This document shows, piece by piece, positions 40,266 to 48,799 of a stretch of 64,000 nucleotides of DNA. The first letter of the stretch is position 1, and every line of letters begins with the position of its first letter. The stretch lies in NCBI GenBank assembly GCA_003144275.1, contig NJBF01000014.1, positions 23,218 to 87,217 of the forward strand, given 5' to 3'. This DNA comes from Candidatus Heimdallarchaeota archaeon B3_Heim (GTDB lineage Archaea; Asgardarchaeota; Heimdallarchaeia; Hodarchaeales; Hodarchaeaceae). The notes beneath the pieces were generated by a model that did no database searches, was not told the origin of the DNA, and worked only from the letters and a program-made list of their open reading frames with translations. Both the position numbers and the translations under genes were made by a program.

Positions 40266-42866
40266 TTATTTATTTAGGAAGGATTCAATTTCTGAGATTT
40301 CCTTTTTTGTCAGATTGTATAACTGATAGATTACTCGATCAATTTCTTCAATTAAAATATGTTTTTTTTCACTCGGTGAGTTTTGAATTTGTCTTGAAGC
40401 AGTTACTATGTCAATATACTTCTGAGAATCACGGGGTGGTAATACCAGAGGTAGATTTCGAATTTGAAGTGGATAATAATCATACATTCCTCCCAAGTCT
40501 TTAAACATACACCGAGCATAAAACGTAAGTGTTTTTGAATTCAATAAGGCTACTAGGAATAGTAAAGTGTTTGTATCGTTGTAATCTTCGTTAGGGATAA
40601 TCCAAACAACATCCTTTGAGGAAAGACAACCTTGATCATCAATCGCAAAAGTATTCCTCCTTGCTTTGTAGGGGGTAACAATCTTAACTCCTTGCCAATC
40701 CATAGTGTTCCGTTCATCTCCATCTCTCCAGAGGTAATACTTAGTAACTCTACTTCTGTTTAGAAGGTCATCTTTATTATCTTTCAAATACTGATAGGCA
40801 TTCTTTGAATTTCTAATTTGCTCGTGACGAAATTTTGGAGCATATAAGACTTCCATTCCTTCTCGCTTTATGAAAAATGTTTTTATCTCCCCCCCTTTTA
40901 ACCATGGTCTATAGTGAGAGGAATTAAGACGTAAACGCATAGAAAAAAAATAAGGAACTTTGGGAGCAAAAACTTTATCACAACCAGTTTCTATACCTTT
41001 GCTGAGTGATGATATTTCATTTAACCTCCAATTTGACATTCTGATTATTTTTTCAATGGTCTTCTTGGTGTTAAGAGAATACAATGTCCATTTCTCAGAT
41101 TTTAGTCCAATTTGAGATATTTTTTTTCCTTTAATATCCTCAAATTTTGTTTTAGAATACTTATAAGCATGAAGTTCTTCATTAGACGTCCATTTTTTAT
41201 TTTTTAGCAGCATGAAGCAAGTTTTAATATTGATTTGAGGGAAGATAAGCAATTCGTTAAAGTCATGGATTTCAAGGAGAGTTGCTCTACGTATGATAAA
41301 TTCTCTAATTTGCTTAGCATAAACACTGGAAAGAACAGATTTAGGTAAAAGAAATCCTAACACTCCATAGGGACTCAAAATTTGCATCATTCTTTTAGTA
41401 AAGAAGTAGGATAGATCACTGTTTCCGCTATAAATTTCAGGATATATTTTCTTAATCTTTAACCGGGTAACCATTGATAAATCAGTTAACGCTATAAAAG
41501 GAGGATTTCCGATAATAATATGGAATTCTGGGGGAATTTCAGGTTCCTTTATATGATCATTTACAGGAAAACACCAAGGTGTGAGGTCACCAATCAGACT
41601 TTCATTCTTTTGCTGAATTTCGTTGGGAAAGACTATATAAGTATCATTTGATGGACTAAAGTAATCGGATTCTGAAAAATGTACTTTTTTCCTAATGTCC
41701 TCCTCTAAATAGCTCTTACATTCATTCCACTCACGTTTTGTTCCTTCTATAATGAAATAATAAGCATTCATAACTTTGCTAAACTTTCTGTGATAGTCAT
41801 TAATGATTAGAGTTTTTTCATAAAAGGATGATTTAGATGGAAGCTTGTAAACCCCTATTTTCCTATCGAAAGCAGAAGAGTGTTCTTTTCTTGCCTTCGC
41901 TCTGACTTTTGCACTCGACAGTAAGTGATTTTCCCTGTCATTATAACCGAATAAGGAATCTCCTAGATAAATATTGTCAGCTAGATCCCCATACGGCTCG
42001 ATTTCTGACATCCAATCTTCTAATATCCATAATCGTAACTTTATTTTAGTGATGAAGATACCGATAGGATCTTTATCAAACCCATAAAGATTGTGCTCAA
42101 GTATTCTCTTTCGTAGATTAAGAGAGGAGGAATCTAGATCTTTTTTCCTGAAAATACCATACAAAATATTGCCTGCAGCAATTAAAAAGGTGCCTGTTCC
42201 AACAGTAGGATCAAGAAGATATATTTTTTGATTCTTCTTTGTTCTAGTTCCTGATTGTGAATTTATTTTCCACCACTGACCAATTGTCCTTTGGGCTATT
42301 TGCTCAGCGAGGTAATAAGGAGTGTAGACTATTCCATCAATTTTTTTTTCTTCTTCCCCGTATTCTCTTAAAAAATTTGCAATTCTGTCAAAAAGATCAA
42401 AATTTATTGCAGTTAAAGATGAGTCATTTAGACTACTATGATTTTTCTGAAAAAAAGAGTCCTTTAATATCGTTTCAGCATAATCCCCCCAATCTACCGT
42501 CTTTAAAATCTGTAGTTCATTGGCTAGAGGTTTGTTGTAATAGTCAGTAACCTGATCCTGACTTGGTAGAAGAGGAAAATATTTGTTTAATTGAAGGATA
42601 ATGGCATAAGGATCATCAAAATAAGAAAATACCTCTTTCCAGTTCTTAAATTCGTAGTTTAGCGTCTTATTGATATTTTTTATACCAAAGAACATCAGAG
42701 TGATAAAATGAAGAACTAATAAATCCTTAAACCATTGGTTCGAAAAATAGGATACAGAAATTTCAAGATCAAGATGTTTAATTTCTTGGATTAATTGTTT
42801 TATCCTGTTTACAACTGAATTCGACGTTCTCTGTTTTGGATTATATCGCTTCAGCTGAAAAGACAA
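40266..42866 (-). CDS. N6-adenine DNA methyltransferase (Eco57I-like)
   Basis: 866 aa; GIVYTPYYLAEQIA, LLDPTVGTGTFLIAA, IIGNPPFIAL. Confidence 0.85.
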   Translation of the reverse strand: MSFQLKRYNPKQRTSNSVVNRIKQLIQEIKHLDLEISVSYFSNQWFKDLLVLHFITLMFFGIKNINKTLNYEFKNWKEVFSYFDDPYAIILQLNKYFPLLPSQDQVTDYYNKPLANELQILKTVDWGDYAETILKDSFFQKNHSSLNDSSLTAINFDLFDRIANFLREYGEEEKKIDGIVYTPYYLAEQIAQRTIGQWWKINSQSGTRTKKNQKIYLLDPTVGTGTFLIAAGNILYGIFRKKDLDSSSLNLRKRILEHNLYGFDKDPIGIFITKIKLRLWILEDWMSEIEPYGDLADNIYLGDSLFGYNDRENHLLSSAKVRAKARKEHSSAFDRKIGVYKLPSKSSFYEKTLIINDYHRKFSKVMNAYYFIIEGTKREWNECKSYLEEDIRKKVHFSESDYFSPSNDTYIVFPNEIQQKNESLIGDLTPWCFPVNDHIKEPEIPPEFHIIIGNPPFIALTDLSMVTRLKIKKIYPEIYSGNSDLSYFFTKRMMQILSPYGVLGFLLPKSVLSSVYAKQIREFIIRRATLLEIHDFNELLIFPQINIKTCFMLLKNKKWTSNEELHAYKYSKTKFEDIKGKKISQIGLKSEKWTLYSLNTKKTIEKIIRMSNWRLNEISSLSKGIETGCDKVFAPKVPYFFSMRLRLNSSHYRPWLKGGEIKTFFIKREGMEVLYAPKFRHEQIRNSKNAYQYLKDNKDDLLNRSRVTKYYLWRDGDERNTMDWQGVKIVTPYKARRNTFAIDDQGCLSSKDVVWIIPNEDYNDTNTLLFLVALLNSKTLTFYARCMFKDLGGMYDYYPLQIRNLPLVLPPRDSQKYIDIVTASRQIQNSPSEKKHILIEEIDRVIYQLYNLTKKEISEIESFLNK

Positions 42867-42881
42867 TCTAAATCTCCCGAA

Positions 42882-43310
42882 TCAGCTGTTATTTTTTTCC
42901 TCTATCGGGTTACTTTCCTCTTTTGATAAAGTTTTTTTGATTTTATCGTAGATTGCTACACCAGCCTCTCGCCATTTGCTAGGCTCAGTTTCTTTAACGA
43001 TAATATCTCCTTGTTCAATAAGAGCGATAAATACAGCTGAGATATTTTCTATTATCCATTTTTCAAGTTCACTTTCGTTCATCGATGGAAAAGATGAATT
43101 TGATTGTAGAGCTTGTTCAAAAACCATTTTATGAATCCTACGTGTACTATCCTCTCTAAGATCTTGCCATAATTTTCGAATGAGCTTTCGTTCTCTTACA
43201 CGCAGATCTTCAATTTCCAATAGGCTATTCCAAACATTTGAATTCACATATATGGGGGGTTCTTTTGCTTTTTTTCCTTTACCCATTTTACATTCACAAT
43301 CCTTCTGCAA
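42882..43310 (-). CDS. hypothetical protein encoded with the methyltransferase
   Basis: 142 aa; 15 bp upstream of the methyltransferase start, same strand. Confidence 0.65.
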   Translation of the reverse strand: MQKDCECKMGKGKKAKEPPIYVNSNVWNSLLEIEDLRVRERKLIRKLWQDLREDSTRRIHKMVFEQALQSNSSFPSMNESELEKWIIENISAVFIALIEQGDIIVKETEPSKWREAGVAIYDKIKKTLSKEESNPIEEKNNS

Positions 43311-43332
43311 AATTTTGGTTTTTGCCTGATCC

Positions 43333-43593
43333 TCAATACATATAATCCTTTTTACTTTTATGAACTATGAATCGATGAATAATTACAAGCCAAACAAAGC
43401 TCACAATACCCATACCAACAAGTAATAAGGAAATCAAAGTTCTTACCCATGTTGCATCTTGAAATCCTGGAGGACCATCAATATTATCAGGAATGAAATT
43501 TGGAAAAATTAACCCAGCAGAAATCAGCACTATAGCTACTAATAATCCAAGAATTTCGGTGCGAAATTTTTCTAATAGTCGTGAAAGTTGCAT
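43333..43593 (-). CDS. small two-TM membrane protein
   Basis: 86 aa; TM segments ILGLLVAIVLISAGLIFP and LISLLLVGMGIVSFVWLVII. Confidence 0.6.
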   Translation of the reverse strand: MQLSRLLEKFRTEILGLLVAIVLISAGLIFPNFIPDNIDGPPGFQDATWVRTLISLLLVGMGIVSFVWLVIIHRFIVHKSKKDYMY

Positions 43594-44110
43594 AGGATCT
43601 AGACCTCTTTTAAATTCTGGACAAGTCTTATTTAATCACCAAAGTTATACCATTTTTGGCGTTTTATATATGTACTTTCGTAAATAATTGTAATTGTACT
43701 TAATTGTCCTATGGATTTTTAAATCATTCTGGATTCTGGAGCTAATCTCCTTCTTAAAATGGGCCTCTTTATTCAAGGACAGGAGGTATCTTCTGATAGA
43801 TACTCACTTCGTTTTTCTAACAGATCTGTATATCCATATAAGGACTATATAAAGGTAAGGCATTGCCTTTTTAAATACTAAGGCCTGTAAGTACTTTTTT
43901 AAATTGTGTCTACATAGAAGTAATTACGGTTTTCCGTGAAGGGGTTTTTAATTAATTATGATATCTGTAACAAATCCATCTTTAAGAAGAACTGATATCC
44001 AAAATTAAGAAATCAAAAGACTATAATGAAGAAAAAACCAAAAAATGCGATTTTAGATCCATTTTTCCTTTCGTGAAATAGTTGCGTCTTTAAAACTCTG
44101 AGTAGATTCT

Positions 44111-47100
44111 ATGGCAAGTTCAGGACAAGATCGCGGTGTGAGTTTTGGTTATCGTTCATGGTTTAAACCATTTCGATATAATCAACAGCTAATTCAACCC
44201 ATCTTTATTTTGGACTATGAAGCCACTAGTAGAAAAGAAGATGCTTATGAACCTTACTTTGATTCAGAGGATAGTTACGAATCGGGTAGTAAAAAAAGGA
44301 CGATTAATGGTGTTCAGATATATTTTCTTGATGAAGAGCATAACAAACGAAGTGCTTTCTTACGGCACGCACCTTACTTCTATCTGCTAATAACATCTGG
44401 TTTAACGAATAATCAAGTAAATCGCATAATAGCTCGGATTCAGGAGCTGGGGGAGGATAAAATTGTTATGGTCACAAAGGAAAAATGTCACGATGCTGCT
44501 GATCTAACTTTTCTTGTAACTAAGGACTTTCTTAAAGTGACTGTCGATCATCCTAGGTCTGTTCCTAGCTTGAGATCCCAGTGTGAAAAAATAAAAGGTA
44601 TCATTGAATGGAGAGAAGCTGATGTCTTATATAATCATCGAGTAGCTATTGACCATAATATTAGAGTGGGCTCGTGGTATCAAGCTGATATTAATGGAGG
44701 AGAAATTCACAAACTCGATATCTTAAATAATATGGCCCCTCCAGATCTTCAAATTCTTGCTTATGATATAGAAACTGTTTTTGATCAAACTCGTGAACCA
44801 AATCCGAATCGTGATGCAATTTCCATGATTTCATTATTCACGGGCAAGATAAATCATCTGATAATAAATGACGATGTTGTAAACACGAAAGAAGTCTCAG
44901 GCATTGATATCGTGTTGATGCAGAAAGATGAAGATCATTCAAAGCCTTGGGTTGATTGGTGTAAGACGGGCACAACATTTCCTAACTCTTTACTTATTGA
45001 TCGAGTACCAGTAGAGGTACAAGTTTTCAATAATGAACAACAGCTTCTTCATCGATTTTACGAGATAATTGAGGATTACAAACCGGATGTACTGGCTGAT
45101 TTTTTTGGTGATCGTTTTGACATTCCATTTTTAGCTGTTCGCTCATTACTTTACAATATTTCTCTTGAGAGAAGAACTGGTTTTCGTATCAAATTCAAAC
45201 GGGAGTCAACAGGACAAAATACAGGACCCATTGATCTTAGAGAAAACTATTCCCCTGCTAGAATTGATTCAGTGTCGGGAGCAGGAATAATTCATCTTGA
45301 TGCATTTTTATTCAACGAAAAATATAGTTACTTACCTAAAAAAGACTTAGGACTGAAACCGAGTGTTGAAAAGAAGCTTAAGATAATTCCTATTGGTCGG
45401 GAGGCACTTTTTGCAATCGAAGAAAGCCCCGTTGATGCAGTAGGATATGCAGCGTGTGACGGCTATATTACTTACCGGTACGTGAAAGAAATTGTATTAG
45501 ATTTCTTTATTTCCTTGGGACAAATGTTTCCTGTTCCATCGTCAGAATTATTAACACGTCGTGCTGGTTCGCTTGATGATTTGTTAATTGATGCTGAAGG
45601 TCATCATTACAACATAGTTGGAAAACGTCGTATCGATCAAAAACATATTGAGTCTTTCTCTCCTAATATTATGATTGATTCCTTTGCATATACAGGAGGA
45701 CTTGTTGAGGCGAGACGTTCAGGTATTTTTCGAAGTGACATTTATAGGGAAAACAAAACCAATAGAAAAGCATTAACTGAGATCAAATCGCTTATACAGC
45801 AAATTATTGTAAAGAACAGTAAAGATATCGCGAAGAGGGAAATGAAAAACCAATTTGATAGAAAAGTGTTAGAGAAATTTGGTGGTTTATCGATTTCCTA
45901 TTCAGATGACCTAGAACAGTTATTTCAGAATTTTTTCTTAGCTTTACAAGATAAAGGGGTATCTAAATCGCTTTTTGAAGAGAAAAATGATATCTTGCGC
46001 AGTATACTTGAGGATCTTTCCAATATTCGTGTTGAGGGAGTTGAAAAAGTCGTTGAAACTACGCTGAAGCAAGTCGATAAACTTTTGGAAACAACTGGTG
46101 ATGTTCAGCTAAGGGGTGTACATGTAGATGTCACTTCTATGTATCCTTCGCAAATACGTCAATATAAACTTCAGCCTTCAGGTATTGTACCTCTATCAAA
46201 GTGTCAAGTATGTGAATATAGAGAAAATGATGATAGTTGCTTTTTTGAAGGGGACTGGGTAATTAAACTTACCGCTCGTAGACCATGCAAACATAGAGTA
46301 AAGGGATCATCAAAATGTGATCCCTCAATATGTACCACTAAAAATGCATCTTCGTGTAAAGAGTATGAACCAGAACAAGCTACAACTGGGCGAGTTCAGG
46401 AAATATTTTCTTATAATGGTTCTCAAACACAAGCTTATGTGTTGAGAAAAAAGTCAGGATTTGTCAAAATACCGTTAAGTAAATCATATTTAGGTAAAAA
46501 TTTCACCTCTGTTGATCCCTATAATGAAATAACGAAGTGGTTAGAGCATGCAGTAGAAGCAACTCAACTTGGAAGCCATTTAGATAGAAACTTCTTTGAT
46601 ATTTTTGAAGATCAACCAAAATTATTTCAGCTTCCTAAGAATACATATCTAAGTATTGATGTTAGGACAAAAAAGATATCTGTTCTCATTTCTGTTCAAT
46701 CGCGAGTGTGCCAAAAAGCTTTCAATTTTGTAGCCCGAATTATGGATGAATTTTTCAATACACGGGTTAGACATAAATTTGAAGCGCAGCGATTAAAACA
46801 AGTTATCAAACAAAGAAGTGTTAATAATCAGCCAGTTTCACCAGATATGCTTCGTCAACAAAAATTTCATGATAGTACACAGCTAGGCATGAAAGTTCCA
46901 TTAAATAGCATCTATGGTTTATTAGGGATGCGTGGTGGGGTAAGAAATGCCAGCACGCCGTGCGCTGGTATTACTACAAAGTTATCTGCTGATTTAATTC
47001 ATTGGGCTGCAGACCAATTAGAAGATATTGGAAATGTAACAGAGCTAGATACCGATGGAGTTTGGTTATGGGTTCCTAAAGAATTTCCCCTTGATTTTCC

Positions 47101-48535
47101 GGTTACATTGATAAATCCTGTAGAATTAGATGAAAAACTTGAGTTTCGAGTGAGTCTCATTGATAAAATATTAAATGAGAAGGTGTCTAAGGCTGGTTTT
47201 AAAAATGACAACTATTGGATAAACGATGGGGAGAAAATCAAAAAGATCAGTAAAAGTTTAATTCAATTCGAGCAAGATGGACCTTATGATTTTCAATTTG
47301 TCATGGGAAAGAAGAAATATATAGTTTATAATTATCTATCACAGGAGAACAAGTGGGAGGAAGAGGAGATTACAGGGTTGGAATCAAAGAGAGCAGATTT
47401 TTCAAAGTTACAAAAACACTTTCAGGAAGAAGTCATAAAAGCGTATCTAGAGCAGTATGATCCAGTTCATCCCATTGCATTGGAACAGATTTATCAAAAC
47501 GCCTTTAAGGCATCGGATAGAATAAGAAAAGAAGTAATGGATGGGAAAATAGATCCATCATTTTATGTCAAACCTAAGGCTCTTAACAAAGACCTAAAAG
47601 AATATAAGTCAAAATTACCTCAGGTTACTGCAGCCTACATTTTAAAGGATCTTGGTTATTCCATTGATCCAGGAATCCGTATCCAAATGGTTAATATAAA
47701 GGGAAACCACGTTATCCCTGCTCAGGTATTTGATTTTGATTTTAAAAAGGTTAAATCTGTCTTCATTAAACATGGAATATGCACATTAAGTTTTATGCTG
47801 AATGAAATTACCTCGATCGCAGATATCCAACAATTAATCGATACGAAACAGTATTTGAAAGATATTTACGACCCTGGTAGAATTTTTGATCGAATGATAC
47901 AATATCCGATGAAGAATCAACAAATTAAAACAGAAGATCAGCATGTTCTCGATATCCAAGAAATTGAAATCGCCGAGAAAAAGAAAATCCTTGAACAAGA
48001 GTCGGAAGAAATAGGAAAATCACCAGCCAAATCTTCTTCAGTAGAAGGTAAAGTACCACTCCCTCGGCCTGTACATATATCAACCAGATCACGGTTGAAA
48101 AAGTCTAAAAAGAAAAAAGTCAAAACAAAATCTCTTGATACAATTTTTAATTTTCCAAAAGCAGCTAAAGCTCAACCTAGTCAGCGTCGGAAAAAAATTA
48201 TTAAGCCTACTAAGCCTGTAACAAAACCCTCCCTAGGGAATAAGTTAATGAAGACTATACTTCATAATGAAAAGGGGCTAAGTTCTCCTAAATCTGGTTT
48301 GGTAAATTCTAGTAAACAAAAATCAACTTTAGTATCGACTGATGAAATTGAGGAATTAGAAGAAAAAGAGTTGTTTACTAATGGTAATAAAATTGAGGTA
48401 AAATCATCTTTTTCTCAAGTTGATGTGCAAGCGGATGAAGAAATCGTATGTAGCCTGTGTGGGGCTTTCATAAGTCCTACAGAAGTCATTGATGAAGGGT
48501 GTATCTATTGCCATGACCAACCAGTTACTGAATGA
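44111..48535 (+). CDS. B-family DNA polymerase, Pol epsilon catalytic-subunit-like, with extended tail and C-terminal zinc motif
   Basis: 1474 aa; exonuclease LAYDIETVF and GDRFDIPF; GGLVEARRSGIFRSDI; motif A DVTSMYPSQI; KVPLNSIYGLLG; motif C ELDTDGVW; C-terminal CSLCGAFISPTEVIDEGCIYC. Confidence 0.93.
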   Translation: MASSGQDRGVSFGYRSWFKPFRYNQQLIQPIFILDYEATSRKEDAYEPYFDSEDSYESGSKKRTINGVQIYFLDEEHNKRSAFLRHAPYFYLLITSGLTNNQVNRIIARIQELGEDKIVMVTKEKCHDAADLTFLVTKDFLKVTVDHPRSVPSLRSQCEKIKGIIEWREADVLYNHRVAIDHNIRVGSWYQADINGGEIHKLDILNNMAPPDLQILAYDIETVFDQTREPNPNRDAISMISLFTGKINHLIINDDVVNTKEVSGIDIVLMQKDEDHSKPWVDWCKTGTTFPNSLLIDRVPVEVQVFNNEQQLLHRFYEIIEDYKPDVLADFFGDRFDIPFLAVRSLLYNISLERRTGFRIKFKRESTGQNTGPIDLRENYSPARIDSVSGAGIIHLDAFLFNEKYSYLPKKDLGLKPSVEKKLKIIPIGREALFAIEESPVDAVGYAACDGYITYRYVKEIVLDFFISLGQMFPVPSSELLTRRAGSLDDLLIDAEGHHYNIVGKRRIDQKHIESFSPNIMIDSFAYTGGLVEARRSGIFRSDIYRENKTNRKALTEIKSLIQQIIVKNSKDIAKREMKNQFDRKVLEKFGGLSISYSDDLEQLFQNFFLALQDKGVSKSLFEEKNDILRSILEDLSNIRVEGVEKVVETTLKQVDKLLETTGDVQLRGVHVDVTSMYPSQIRQYKLQPSGIVPLSKCQVCEYRENDDSCFFEGDWVIKLTARRPCKHRVKGSSKCDPSICTTKNASSCKEYEPEQATTGRVQEIFSYNGSQTQAYVLRKKSGFVKIPLSKSYLGKNFTSVDPYNEITKWLEHAVEATQLGSHLDRNFFDIFEDQPKLFQLPKNTYLSIDVRTKKISVLISVQSRVCQKAFNFVARIMDEFFNTRVRHKFEAQRLKQVIKQRSVNNQPVSPDMLRQQKFHDSTQLGMKVPLNSIYGLLGMRGGVRNASTPCAGITTKLSADLIHWAADQLEDIGNVTELDTDGVWLWVPKEFPLDFPVTLINPVELDEKLEFRVSLIDKILNEKVSKAGFKNDNYWINDGEKIKKISKSLIQFEQDGPYDFQFVMGKKKYIVYNYLSQENKWEEEEITGLESKRADFSKLQKHFQEEVIKAYLEQYDPVHPIALEQIYQNAFKASDRIRKEVMDGKIDPSFYVKPKALNKDLKEYKSKLPQVTAAYILKDLGYSIDPGIRIQMVNIKGNHVIPAQVFDFDFKKVKSVFIKHGICTLSFMLNEITSIADIQQLIDTKQYLKDIYDPGRIFDRMIQYPMKNQQIKTEDQHVLDIQEIEIAEKKKILEQESEEIGKSPAKSSSVEGKVPLPRPVHISTRSRLKKSKKKKVKTKSLDTIFNFPKAAKAQPSQRRKKIIKPTKPVTKPSLGNKLMKTILHNEKGLSSPKSGLVNSSKQKSTLVSTDEIEELEEKELFTNGNKIEVKSSFSQVDVQADEEIVCSLCGAFISPTEVIDEGCIYCHDQPVTE

Positions 48536-48799
48536 AAATATTCAACCTTTTTTACGATAATGTAAAAGTATTATCAAAAACACAAATTTACCTAGAGTGT
48601 AATTAATATAAACTCACCTGTAAGAGAACTCCTTGATGCAAATCCTAAGTGATATTTCGCATCGAATGATAGTAAATAGTATTTATTTTCATTTTTATCC
48701 CTTGACAAAATCAAAAAACCCACTGCAAATTTAGAGGTTTCGATGAGTTTAAGTTTAGAATTTTAGAAATTTTAGTAAGAACCAAGGAAAGATTTTTTT

